Source: Elymus sibiricus (taxonomy: Eukaryota; Streptophyta; Magnoliopsida; Poales; Poaceae). From it: DNA of 64,000 nt. Below are positions 11,280-23,083 of the stretch, one piece after another. The position numbers and the translations under genes are program-made. Each line of letters starts with the position of its first letter. The stretch's first letter is position 1. The stretch lies in NCBI GenBank assembly GCA_039707655.1, contig CM077664.1, positions 201,432,195 through 201,496,194 of the forward strand. The letters are read 5' to 3'. The notes below the pieces were generated by a model that was not told where the DNA came from, searched no databases, and worked only from the letters and a program-made list of their open reading frames with translations.

Positions 11280-12019
11280 CATTAAGGATCTAAACATATA
11301 ATCTTGCACGAAATAAACCAACTAGCATCAACTACAAGATGTAATCAACACTACTAGCAACCCACACGTACCAATCTGAGGTTTTGAGACAAAGATTGAA
11401 TACAAGAGATGAACTAGGGTTTGAGATGAGATGGTGCTGGTGAAGATGTTGATGAAGATTGGTCCTCCCACGATGAGAGGATCGTTGATGATGTCTATCG
11501 CTTCGATTTCACCCTCCCGGAGGGAAGTATCCCCGGCGGAATCGCTCCGCCAAAGAGCAAAATAGCTCCAGCCCAGGTTCCGCCTCGAGACGGCGGCGCT
11601 TCATCCCAAAAGTCTTCTTCTAATTTTTTCTAGGGCAAATGGCTTCATATAGCAAAAGGAGGGGGCCAGAGGCCTGCCAGGGGCCCCACAAGCTCGGGGG
11701 GCGCGCCTAGGGGGGTAGGGCGCGCCCCCCAGGCTTGTGGCTTCCTGGTGGTCCCCCTTCTGTTGATTCTTTCGCCAGTATTTTTTATATATTCCAAAAT
11801 AATTCTTCGTAAATTTTCAGGTCATTTGGAGTTGTGCAGAACAGCTATCTCTGTTTCACCCCTTTCCGGTCCAGAATTCCAGCTGCCGGCATTCTCCCTC
11901 TTCATGTGAATCTTGCAAAATAAGAGAGAAAAGGCATAAGAATTGTACCATAAAGTGAAATAATGAACAAAAACATATTAATTAACAGTAGGAAATCATG
12001 ATGCAAATTGGACGTATCA
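11280..12019 (-). mobile_element. Partial LTR of an Athila-like element (D family)
   Basis: On the minus strand the LTR starts at 12019 as TGATACGTCC and is homologous to 2808-3122, extending it on the 5' side. Together the two pieces cover the LTR apart from E's insertion point. It includes a GC-rich hairpin at about 11685-11740 and a CTATATGA box nearby. It is probably the 5' LTR of the element that supplied the reverse transcriptase at 3118-3850. The sequence between was removed by later events involving C, M and E. Confidence 0.8.
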
Positions 12020-12691
12020 TGGCCTCTCAAGTTCAGGACCGACGTGCATCAGAAGTACGATGGCCAATCCAACCCTACCGAGTTTCTGCAAATTTACACA
12101 ACGGCGGTCCAGGCAGTTGGGGGTGACGAGAAAGTCATGGCCAATTGTTTCTGCTGGCCCTGAAGCCCAATCCTAGGTCATGGTTGATGAACCTCCCAAC
12201 AAGCTCTGTCACTTCTTGGGGTGATCTGTGCGACCCGTTTGTCGCAGCTTTTCAGGGTGGGTATAAAGTTCCATGGTGTTGTCAGTGATCTTCACGCCAT
12301 CATTCAGAGGCCCCATGAGTCATTGCGCAAGTATGTGTAACAATTTTTTCAAGTCTAGCACAGCATACCTAAGATATCCGAGCAAGCAATCATCGCTTCA
12401 TTCCACACTGGCGTAGGCGATGGAAAAATGAGAGAAGATGAATACTCGCACCATCCGAATAACTTCAGAGTTGTTTGCCATTGCTGACAAGTTTGTTCAG
12501 GATGCTGAGGGCCGCAAGTTACCCGAGGAGGCTGCTGTAGAAGGTGATGTTGCAGGGACATCGTGCAACTCCGGCAAGAAGAAGAACAAAAAATGCAAGA
12601 GCAGGATGTCATGGCGGCTGAGCCCGAGGCCAAGAAGCAAGCCACTGATGCCAAGAAGAAGGAAGTGGCTGCCGCCGATGGAGGTGGCGGC
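12020..12691 (+). pseudogene. Degenerate gag (first half) of a Tat/Retand-like Ty3/gypsy element (F)
   Basis: Translation from 12020 gives WPLKFRTDVHQKYDG, PTEFLQIYTTAVQAVGGDEKV, RSWLMNLPTSSVTSW and further Gag-type blocks. These match the capsid layout of Tat/Retand elements, broken by small frameshifts and stops (for example near 12160 and 12340). It has no start of its own because an Athila-like LTR ends at 12019, so the D-family element was inserted into F. The frame continues beyond the solo LTR at 12692-14221. Confidence 0.75.
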
Positions 12692-14221
12692 TGATACGTC
12701 TACGACGTATCTATAATTTTGATTGTTTCATGCTACTATATTACCAATCTTCTATGCTTTATACATCATTTTATATCATTTTTGGAACTAACCTATTAAC
12801 CAAGTGCCAAGTGCTAGTTGTTGTTTTCTGCTTGTTTTTCGTTTTACAAAAAATCCCTACCAAACGGAGTCCAAACGCTACGAAAAATTTTGACAAATTT
12901 TTCTGGACCAGGAGGGGCACTAGAAGCTTCGGGGGAGGACCAGAAGCCAGACGAGGAGACGACAAGGCAACAGGGCGTGTCCTGATGCCTTGTGGGCCCC
13001 TCATGGCTCCTTCTGACCTAAGTCCAACGCTATAAATTCCCAAATATTCCAAAACCCCCAGGGCGAGACCTGAAACAATTATTCCGCCGGCGCAAGTCTC
13101 TGTTCTTCCGCGATCCCATCTGGAGGCCTCCGCCGGTACTCTGCCGGAGGGGAGGAATCGATCACAGAGGGCTTCTACATCAACCTTGCTGCCCTTCCGA
13201 TGATGTGTGAGTAGTTCCCACAGGACCTAAGGGTCTATAGTTATTAGTTAGATGGATTTCTCTCTCTCTCTCTTTAATCTTCAATACAATGTTCTCTTCG
13301 GAGATCGATTCGATGTAATCTTCTTTTGCGGTGTGTTTGTTGGGATCCGATGAATTGTGGGTTTTTGATCAGATTATTCATTGAAAGTAATTGAGTCTTT
13401 TCTGAAATTTATTATGTGTGATTGTTATAGCTTTGTATTTCTCTCCGATCTATCCGTTTGGTTTGGCCAACTAGGTTGATTTATCTTCAGCGGGAGAGGT
13501 GCTTTGTGGTAGGTTCAATCTTGCAGTGTCCTCACTCTGTGATAGGAGGATTAGCGAGGCACGTATTGTATTGTTGCTACTAAGGATAAAAGGACGGGGT
13601 TCAATCATATTGCTTGATTTTATTATGTTTACATTATGTCATCATGCTCCAAGCATTACTCTGTTTGTTATGAACTTAATACGTAGAGAGGCAAGCATAG
13701 AAGCACTCTCGAAGTGGAGTAATAGTAGTAGATGCAGGCAGGAGTCGGTCTACTTGTCACGGACGTAATGCCTATGTACTGATCATGCCATGAATAACGT
13801 CATAACTATGCGCTTTTCTATCAATTGCCCAACAGTAACTTGTTTACCCACTGTATGTTATGTTCTTGAGAGAGATGCCTCTAGTGAAAACTATGGCCCC
13901 CGGGTCCATCCAAATCATATTACTAAAACCCTAATTTACTTGCTGCAATTTATTTACTTTTAATTCCGTTTGCAATTTATATATCTACCACTATCAGAAT
14001 TAATCCTTGCAATTAACGAGTATAAGGGGATTAACAACCCTCTTGCCCGCATTGGGTGCAAGTATTTTGTTTGTGTGTGTGCAGGTACTATCGACCTTTG
14101 TCTGTGTGAATCTCCTATTGGTTCGATAACCTTGGTTCTCTACTGAGGGAAATACTATCCGCTACTATATTGCTTCACCCTTCCTCTTCGGGGAAAATCC
14201 CAACACAGCTCACAAGTAGCA
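12692..14221 (+). mobile_element. Solo LTR (G) of an Athila-like, Sabrina-type family, inside gag of F
   Basis: The LTR runs from TGATACGTCTACGACGTATC to CTCACAAGTAGCA, about 1530 bp, and matches the LTRs of element L (56121-57680). The flanks are GCGGC and ACGGC, a 5-bp target duplication with one mismatch. The F gag reading resumes right after it. No internal region or second LTR is present, so it is a solo LTR left by LTR-LTR recombination. A TATA-type CTATAAATT lies near 13030. The name Sabrina is a recollection of this sequence type, not a search result. Confidence 0.85.
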
Positions 14222-14940
14222 ACGGCCCCTGGTGCAAAATTCACTACACGTCCAAGCATGACCTCAAGGATTGCCATGAGGTGCAGTCCCTCACTGATGA
14301 GAAGCGCAAAGCATGGAAAGAGAGCAAGAAAAACAAGCAAAAGGGTCAAGACGCGAGCGACAATGCCGACAAGGGCGGTGGCCGTGGAGGTGGTTGTAGT
14401 GGCCGTGACCGCCCTCCCCGGGGCCATGACAACGTCAACAACAGGAACGACGATGATCAAGATCCTGACGAGGAGGAGGAGGAAAATGAAGGTGAATATC
14501 AAAAGGCTAGGGGTGTTGTGTGCATTCATGAGGGAGCATCTTCGCTCTCCTCTCACCGGGAATTCAAGCAACTGTCCCGCGAAGTAAATGTCATCCAGCC
14601 CAGCGTTGAGGCAACATAACCACTCAAGTGGTCAGCGATCCGAATAACATTTGACGTTGAGGATCATCCTGATCGCATGTCAGGTCTGGGTATCCTACCA
14701 ATGGTGGTTTCCCCACTCTACTGAAGAATCGCAAAAAGATGTTGGTTGACGCGGGTGCTGGCCTCAACCTCCTCTCTACTGAAGTATTCAAAAAGATGCA
14801 AATCCCAACTAGGCATCTTTGATCAATAGGAACGTTCCAAGCAGTTAACCCTGGAGCCACTCAGCCCCTTGGTAAGTGACACTAATGGTTACCTTTGGAA
14901 CTCCAAAGAACTTCCGCACGAAAAACATCACCAACACATG
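14222..14940 (+). pseudogene. Degenerate gag C-terminus and protease of element F
   Basis: The frame picks up with NGPWCKIHYTSKHDLKDCHE, a Cys/His nucleocapsid-like box, then an acidic and Gly/Arg-rich linker, REFKQLSREVNVIQPS and a stop at 14617-14619. Beyond the stop, frames encode ITFDVEDHPDRMSG and a retropepsin-like MLVDAGAGLNLL with the active-site Asp, followed by broken matches to about 14940. Reverse transcriptase and integrase are absent. The right end of F is not sharply visible. Confidence 0.75.
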
Positions 14941-15057
14941 TTACTCTTGCATTCCTACAATGGAGTTATGACTAATGTGACCCAAAATATGCATAATACA
15001 CTAGTTATATTCCCATTAACATACGGATATTATTTAATTATTTTTACCATGTTTTTA
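14941..15057. other. Unassigned AT-rich sequence left of element K
   Basis: No coding or repeat motif was recognised here. It ends at the left copy of the 15-bp duplication flanking K, so it is the sequence that was contiguous with 58957 onward before K inserted. Confidence 0.4.
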
Positions 15058-15072
15058 TGCAGGAATCATTTT
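15058..15072 (+). repeat. Left target-site duplication of element K
   Basis: TGCAGGAATCATTTT is identical to 58942-58956. A 15-bp duplication is the size produced by target-primed (LINE-type) retroposition, not by LTR integrases (5 bp). Confidence 0.75.
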
Positions 15073-16328
15073 TTCAAACCATGCATGAGAGCTACAAGCA
15101 TTCCATTTGATATAAGGAAAAGTACAACACCACCATACAACGCCAAAGAAGGCACAACCCAATAACAACAAAACCATAACCTAAATGACGATGATGGAGG
15201 ATATAAGGATCCAAGCACAAGACTCGGCGACCAACGACCTACACATGACACTAGAGCCCAAACAAATGCAAGTAAGGACCACAAAGAAGCCTAAAATCAC
15301 TGATCACACACCAAAGGAGCTTGCAACATCCGAGAGCAACAATTGATGAGTCCAATTTATGTGATGATTTTGATAGTTATTTTGTGCCTACACAGTAGGC
15401 TTTGTGGAATTTTACTGCATTCGCGCACCTCTTTTTGTTGATATTTCCCAGGTAACGCTTTCTGGACCAAATAATGCTTTAAGGAAGAAATCCCAAGAAA
15501 TGGTAGTGAAATCACGTATTTAATGTGATGATCATCTGCCATAAAAGAAAGAAGCAAAGGGGCTAAAGGAGGAGTTGTTGCGCCGTCTATAGAGCAAAAT
15601 ACGGTGGATCATACGAGCGCGACCGCTCATATGAGCGATTGTATGGAGTGCCATCGCTGCCGCCTCGTCCACTATTTTCACCCCGTGAAATCGGATCGGA
15701 GAACAGACGCCCACAGACACCAGAAACTCATCCAGAAGGCAGAACCGGGAGGAGATCGTCATCTTCATCACCAAACACACGTGGACTACAACATCATCAC
15801 CACTGTCATCGTCACCATCATCTACATCATCTGATTGTTACATCGAGAACCCTAGTGGATCATGTTGTGATTGTTACATTTGTGATTCATTCATGTTCAC
15901 CATCACTTTCACCATGATGATTGTTGTCCCCATGTGTGAGTAAACCCCTAGTTCTTGGGGATATGGATGAACCTTGGTATGTATAGGATCTGAACCGTTA
16001 TTGTGGATTATGAGACCCTCTATTGAATGCTTAGTTTAATAACTTCGTGAATGTTGTGAAGGGGCCCCACTCAACATTACCGCCATATGGCCATGAAGTA
16101 TATCACTGTCGTTGTAAAGGGTATGATGTGAAGGTAATTCGAGGTGACAGCAAAAGCCTTTACTCCTAGCTTTTGCAATTGATAGGGGAATTACGGAGAA
16201 CACTTAGAGAGGCCGCAGCCACGGGGCAACCCTTAATTACCTTAGTTGTAACCCTCATGGGGAGGCTACGGTAGTGGCATGCGTGGCACGAATTCTACCT
16301 AGAGTAGAACGTGTTTTGTACCCGGCTC

Positions 16329-19300
16329 TGCTACTTGTGAGTTGCGTTGGGATTTTTCCCAAAGAGGAAGGGTGAAGCAATATAGTAGTGGATAAGTATT
16401 TCCCTCAATAGAGAACTAAGATTATCGAACCAATAGGAGAACCACGCAAACACCCATCAACAGTACCTGCACACAAAAGAGCAAATACTTGCACCCAATG
16501 CGGGCAAGAGGGTTGTCAATCCCCTTGTACTCGTTAATTGCAAGGATTAAATCTGGTAGTGGTAGATAGATAAATTGCAAAGTAAAATAAAATAAAAAGT
16601 AAAATTGCAGCAAGGTATTTTTGGTTTTTGTAATATGATTAAAATAGACCCGGGGGCCATAGTTTTCACTAGAGGCATCTCTCTCATAAAAATAGCATAC
16701 GGTGGGTAGATAAATTACTGTTGGGCAATTGATATAAAAATGCATAGTTATGACGATATCCATGGCATGATCATGTATATAGGCATTACGTCTGTGACAA
16801 GTAGACCAACTCCTGCCTGCATCTACTACTATTGCTCCACCAATCGACCGACTCCTGCCTGCATCTATGGTAATAAATTCATGACAAACAGAGCAACGCT
16901 TTAAGCAAGATGACATAATGTAGACAGAATAAAACCAAGCAATATGATTAAACCCCATCGTTTTCTCCTTAGTAGCAACAATACAAAATGTGCCTAGCTA
17001 CCCTGCTGTCACTAGGTGAGGACACCACAAGATTGAACCCACTACTATGCACCACTTCCACTGAAGATAAATCAATCTAGTTGGCCAAACCATACGGATA
17101 GATCGGAAAGCATTACATAGCTATAAGAATCACACATAATAAAGTTCAGAAAAGACTCAATTACTTTCAATGAATATTCAAATCATAAACCCACAATTCA
17201 TCGGATCCCAACAAACATACCGCAAAAGAAGATTACATCGGATCGATCTCTGAAGAGAACATTGTATTGAAGATCAAAGAGAGAGAGAAAGCCATCTAGT
17301 TAATCACTATGGGCCGTAGGTCTGTGGTGGACTACTCACACATCTTTGGAGGTGCAGCAAGGTTGATGTAGAAGCCCTCCGTGATCGATTCCCCCTCTGG
17401 CAGAGTACCGAAAATGGCCTCCAGATGGGATCGCGGAAGAATAGAGACTTGCGGTGGCAGAAAAATTGTTTCGGGTGGCTCTCTGGGGGTTTTGGAATAT
17501 TTGGAAATTTATAGCGCTGTAATTAGGTCAGACAGAGCCACGAGGGGCCCACAAGGCATCAGGGCGCCGATGTCTACTATGCAACTTTTATTCTTGTAGA
17601 CTCGGTTGGGCCTCCAAGCGCAGAGTTTTGTAGGACAGCAGCAAATTTCCCTCAAGTGGATGACCTAAGGTTTATCAATCCATGGGAGGTGTAGGATGAA
17701 GATGGTCTCTCTCAAACAACCCTGCAATCAAATACAAAGAATCTCTTGTGTCCCCAACACACCCAATACAATGGTAAATTGTATAGGTCCACTAGTTCGG
17801 CGAAGAGATGGTGATACAAGTGTAGTATGGATAGTATATGTAGGTTTTTGTAATCTGAAATAATGAAAACAGCAAGGTAGCAAGTAACAAAAGTGAGCAC
17901 AAATGGTATTGCAATGCTTGAAAACAAGGCCTAGGGTTCATACTTTCACTAGTGCAATCTCTCAACAGTGCTAACATAATTGAATCATATAACAATCCCT
18001 CAACGTGCAACAAAGAATCACTCCAAAGTTCCTAGCAAACAGAGAACATAAGAAGAAATTGTTGTAGGTAGCAAAACCACCTCAAAGTTATCCTTTCTGA
18101 TCAATCTATTGAGTCATCCCTATAAGTGTCTCAAACAGCCCTAGAGTTCGTAATAAAATAACACCATATGATACGCATCAATCAACTCTAATGTCACCTA
18201 GATACTCCAATGTCACCACAAGTATCCGTGAGTTAATTATTCGATATGCATCAAACAATTTCAGATTCATAATATTCAATCCAACACAAAGAACTTCAAA
18301 GAGAACCCCAAAGTTTCTATCAGAGAAAGTAGGACAAAAACGTGCATCAACCCCTATGCCTAGATTACCCCAATGTCACCTCGGGAATCCGCAAGTTGAT
18401 TACCAAAACATACATCAAGTGACTCAATAGAATACCCCATTTTCACCGCGGGTATCCACATGCAAGACATACATCAAGTGTTCTCAAATCCAAAATATTC
18501 AATCCGATAACAATGAAACCTCAAAGGGAAAGACTCAATTCATCACAACAAGATAGAGAGGGAAGAACTCCATATGATCCAACTATATTAACAAAGCTCG
18601 CGGTACATCAAGATCGTGCCAAATCAAGAACACGAGAGAGAGAGATCAAACACAGAGCTACTGGTACATACCCTCAGCCCCTAGGATGAACTACTCCCTC
18701 CTTGTCATGGAGACCGCCGGGATGATGAAGATGGCCTCCGGTGATGATTTCCCCCTCCGGCAGGGTGCCGGAAAAGGGCTCCGGATGAGATCACTTCAGA
18801 ACAAAGGCTTGCGGCGGCGGCGTGGAAGTTCTAGGTTTCTTTCTGGGGTTTTCCCAATATATAGGATTTTTTTAGCATTGGATTTACGCCAGGGGGGCCC
18901 ACGAGGGACCGACAAGCTCAGGGGGCACGTCCCCCAGGCTTGTCATGCCCTCGTGGCTCTTCTGGTCCTTCCTCGAAGCTTCGGGGGTCTCTTTTTGTCC
19001 ATAAAAAATCACCGTAAGTTTTTAGCCCAATCCGAGAACTTTTATTTCTGCACAAAAAACAACACCACGGTAGTTCTGCTGAAAACAGTGTCAGTCCGGG
19101 TTAGTTCCATTCAAATCATATAAAAGTGCACCAAAGCCATATAAAGTTGTTGTAAACATGGCATGAATACTTCATAAATTATACATACGTTGAAGACGTA
19201 TCAGGCGCGCCTACCCCCCAGGGCGCGCCCTGTTGCCTTGTCGTCTACTCGTAGGTGTTCTGGTCCTCCCCCGAAGCTTCTAGGGTCTCTTATGTCCAGA

Positions 19301-19513
19301 AAAAAATCATCAAAAAGTGTCATCGCATTTAGACTCCATTTGGTACAGATATTCTGTAAAACCAAAAACAAGCAGAAAACAACAACTAGCACTAGGCACT
19401 GAGTTAATAGGTTAGTCCCCAAAAATGATATAAAATTGCATATAAAGTATCTAAGAATGATAATATAATAGCATGAAACAATCAAAAAATATAGATACGT
19501 CAGAGATGCAGCA
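16329..19513 (-). mobile_element. Solo LTR G2 (Sabrina-type, minus orientation), interrupted by H
   Basis: Read on the minus strand it starts TGCTGCATCTCTGACGTATC and ends CTCACAAGTAGCA, and is homologous to G and to L's LTRs. The target duplication GGCTC is perfect (16324-16328 and 19514-19518). It has no internal domain. H sits within its GC-rich hairpin zone. The plus-strand ORFs in this area are shadows of LTR sequence. Confidence 0.88.
17571..19203 (-). mobile_element. Solo LTR H inside G2
   Basis: On the minus strand it runs from TGATACGTCTTCAACGTATG to TTGCATAGTAGACA, about 1.63 kb. G2 sequence continues on both sides. GGCGC follows it at 19204-19208 and also lies at 17563-17567, but three extra bases (CGA) separate the left copy from the LTR. 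A GC-rich inverted repeat around AAGCTCAGGGGGCACGTCCC lies near 18920-18945. No coding sequence is recognised. Confidence 0.75.
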
Positions 19514-21347
19514 GGCTCCGCCCAGCATAATCATCAAGAGTGGCTCAAGTATCCATACCATACTATGCCCATGCATAGGTTGCGCTAGAAACGTACCAAT
19601 GGGGATTCCGGACTCCTTGAGAATGCCTTACTCCTTTGCTAGTTCATCATTTACTGAAGCTACTGTTTTCTTATTACTTTTTATGTCATTTACTTTCAAG
19701 TTTGCTCCGCACCGCAACAACAATTTACTTTCACCCTCACTTTGTTTGGAGTCTACAATTACTTGTAGGCACAAATCCATAATTCATTACAAGAGGTAAC
19801 GTCTTATTCCTGTGCTCCCTGTGGGGTCGATACTCTTACTTTGGAAAGGCTACAACTAAACTCTGTGCACTTGCAGGCTACCAACGACCACAACAACATA
19901 AGCTCAATTCCTCCAGAATGGACACTGCTACTAGCCCATAGTGACCCAACTTGCACAAGCACAAGCTCCGGACTGAAGATGACCAAGACATTTACGACAA
20001 GCAAACACCAAACTGCACAAAGAAGGCGACCATAGGGACATTGCACAACCCACCAAAACCCTCCATCACTTACAACCCAGCCAACAGATACGAGGAAGAT
20101 ATGGAGGAGAGAGATCGACCCAGTGGCATGGGGCGGAAGCCAAGGGATGGAGGGAGAAATGTACATGTCCGAAAATGACCAAAAGAGTGACCAACCTCAA
20201 CCAAGACGAGGCAACATGAGAGGAAGGCCTCCATAACATGACCTATGGGAAGGTGGAGCCTCCTGGAATCCACCACAAACGACGAAGGGAGGGATGCAAG
20301 AGTACGATCGTGAGGGAGCCAAAGGGCCTGATCTAGTTGCAAGACACCAGGACCCAGCCAAAAAATGACAAACGATGAGAGGAGGAGCTCCATGACGACT
20401 GTAACACCCCTCTGTAATGAGCAACAGTGATCCCTAATGATAATGCTAAGTCAAGTTGATTTGCAATGCATGATCAAAGTGGTTTCATATCTCATTTCAA
20501 ATTCCTCCACAAATTCCAATTCAAATCATAAGTGAAATTTGAAGTTGCTCAAAAATTGCTGGAAGATAGTTCATGTTTTAGCAAACATTCCAAAACAAAT
20601 TATTGTTCAGGAAAACAACATCACCTATTTGCTGAAATGGACTAGAGCATTTAAAACAGTGCAAACACAGCAATTTAAATGCCATTTCATTTATGAAAAA
20701 TTCAAATGAATTCAAATGGCCTCCAAAAATTTTGTGGCAGTGCAGAATAATGCAATGTATTTTGTGGAAAAGTTTCACATTTTACAAAATGCATTTGGCA
20801 GCTCATTTATTTTTGCAAAACTCTTCTGTAAAAAGAAAAGCAGAAAAGAATTGGAAAAAGGCCAAAGCCTACTGCATGTGGGCTTAAGTTTAAATAGTGC
20901 CAGGCCCAGCCCACCTCTTTCTTTCTCTCACCTCCCGCCTCGTTGTCGGCTGCGCCATGGCCAGAGCGCGGTGGCTCCGGCCGCTGGCCGCCACCTACCG
21001 CCGCAGGCCTTCGGGGGGATAAGGCCGAGCCTTGTCCCTCCCCCCTGGACGCCTCTGTCACTCCGCCTACCCCTCTCTTCGCTCCGCTCGCTCTCCCCTC
21101 TCTCTCCCGAGCGCAGCCATCGCCACCGTCCGTCCCCGCCGCGGCGACCGTCGTCCCCGCTTCCTTCCGCCGTGTCCGGAGGCCTCGCCGTGCTCGACCT
21201 CGTCTCCTGCGGCAAGCCGCTGCAGCTGGGGAGCGCTGCAGTCCCGGGATCGAGCCGCCCCCTTTCACCTCGGCCACCGGCGACCACCGGCGTCCCTGAC
21301 CAGCCTCTGTGCTCCTAAGCCTATCGCCGGCCTTCGTGCACAGCTAG

Positions 21348-21349
21348 GT
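21348..21349 (+). promoter_or_regulatory. Candidate 5' splice donor in the A LTR
   Basis: AG/GTGAGC lies at the same place in all four A/B LTR copies (GT at 28455 in the B 5' LTR, with equivalents near 38414 and 45571). Paired with the acceptors before ORF0 and gag it would remove most of the long leader. This is inference from consensus only. Confidence 0.45.
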
Positions 21350-22877
21350 GAGCTCCGCTCCTCCTCTCTCTCTTCCGTCGCTATCTTAGCCGCTGCTGCT
21401 GGCTGCCGCCTCAGCCATGCTCTGCCCGCCGCCGTTGCTACCATCACCGCGCTCCCCGTGCCCCTCCTCGTTGCCTGGTCGCGTCGCCGTGCTCCTGGGA
21501 CGCCAGGGAGGCGCGTGCGCGCACCAGTTTGCCTCGGGCGAGCTCCTAGGCTGGAACCCGAGTGCGCCCGAACGTTGCCGCCGCCTACGCCCGTCGCCGG
21601 CGACTTTTCCGGCCACCCCCGCGCTAACTAATGCCACCAGTCGACGCGCTGTGGAGTGCCCGGTCGAAAGAGCCTGGCCGCGCGCAAAACGACCCACCAT
21701 AGCGCGATTCCAAGGCTCACCGGAGTTCGCCGCCATGTTTGGCGCTCGCCGGAGCAATTCCGGCGCCGACAGCCGACGTGGTGTGGCCTGGGGCCCACCT
21801 GGGCCACTGCCAGTGGGTCCCCTGGCCCTAGTTGACCACGTTGACCATGGTCAACATGCTGACTGGACACGCTATGCCACTGACATGGGGGCCCCCGCGT
21901 TTAATTGAGCTAATTTGAATTTAAAATTAATCTAATAGCTAATTAAACACTGACATGTGGGGCCCATCCCTAATTAACCTCTGTTTAGTTTAATTTAACC
22001 CTGTTTAACCCCTCTGTGTATGACAAGTGGGACCTAGCTATCAGGTTTGACCTGGAATAGCTGGGGTTGACTGCTGACGTCATGTTGACCCAATGCTGAC
22101 GCAGTAAATCTTTTCTGGTATTTTTGAATTAGATTTAATTTCCAGAATTTCAGAAAATGGTTTAAATCTTTGAAAAAACGTAGAAAATAAACCGTAGCTC
22201 GGATCGAAAAGTTTTCAACATGAAAGTTGATCAGAAAAACGAGACGAATCCGAATATGTGGTCAAAACGTTTGACGATCACTCCTATCTAGATGAACATG
22301 GAACTTCCCCCTCCGGTTCAACTGTCCGAAAACTGCCTAAGGCCGGGAAAATATCCCAGATATTTTCCCGCTCCGTCTGCAACGTGTAGCACTGCGATAG
22401 GTCACCACCAGCACTGCATATTGCCATGCCATGCTTTGTGTTGCATTTGTTTGCTTTTATTTATTGTTTCTTCTCCCTCTTCTTATCCGGTAGACCCCGA
22501 GACCGACGCAGCTCCGGAGTACAACTACACCGTCGACGACCCCTCTTTCCCCGCAGAGCTTCCAGGCAAGCAAACCCCCTTGAACATGCCTATATCACCT
22601 ATTCTTTCTCCCTCATGCTTGCATTAGAGTTGCTACAGTTGCTATTCCGAAATACCTATTCTGATGCATAGCCTGTTTTTGTAACTACTGTTGATACCAT
22701 TCCTGATATCCTAAATGCTTAGTACAGGTTGGTTAGTAAACCATATGTGGCCCTCTTCCTTGTTCTAGTTGCCCCGCTTAGTTACCAGTGCCCGATCGAG
22801 GTGATCGATGGGCTGAGACCAGCACATCACCGCACAACCCCTAAGTTGTACGACTCTGCAGAGCTGATATCGAGTGC

Positions 22878-23083
22878 CGAGGGTGATACCTCATACAGCA
22901 CTTCTGATGATAACTCTGTAGCCTAGCCAGTCGGTTGTGGGTTACCGAGGGTGATTCCTCTTTCGCCACCTCCGATGAAGCTTCTGTCGTGCAACCCCTC
23001 AAGTGTGAATCTATCGAGGGTGATTCCTCCGGGTTCACCCTGACAGATACATCGAGTGGGAATCCAACGAGGGTGATTCCTCG
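22878..23083 (+). repeat. ~68-bp degenerate tandem repeat with hairpin core (A 5' LTR)
   Basis: Four units each contain CGAGGGTGAT(A/T)CCTC, starting at 22878, 22946, 23015 and 23068. The arms GAGG and CCTC can pair. The spacing is 68, 69 and 53 bp. The same array occurs in the other A/B LTRs. Confidence 0.8.

Larger units (their letters stand above)
15344..19883 (+). mobile_element. Solo LTR J, interrupted by solo LTR G2
   Basis: J begins TGATGAGTCCAATTTATG and ends GTGCACTTGCAGGCTACCA. With G2 and one target copy removed it is about 1.35 kb. The end block (GGGTCGATACTCTTACTTTGGAAAGG) resembles ends of Athila-like LTRs. No primer-binding site follows, so it is a solo LTR. The flanks ACAAT and ACGAC do not match well, so the exact ends are provisional. 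No protein-coding gene is seen. Confidence 0.6.

Noticed and set aside
15604..15917. His-rich ORF (HHHHCHRHHHLHH)
   Set aside because: Translation of a CAT/CAC simple repeat within solo LTR J.
15339..19888. Target-site duplication for J (ACAAT / ACGAC)
   Set aside because: Only three of five bases match; not enough to claim.
22878..23083. CRISPR-like array (regular repeats with spacers)
   Set aside because: Repeats are imperfect, few and inside a plant LTR; spacers are homologous to each other.
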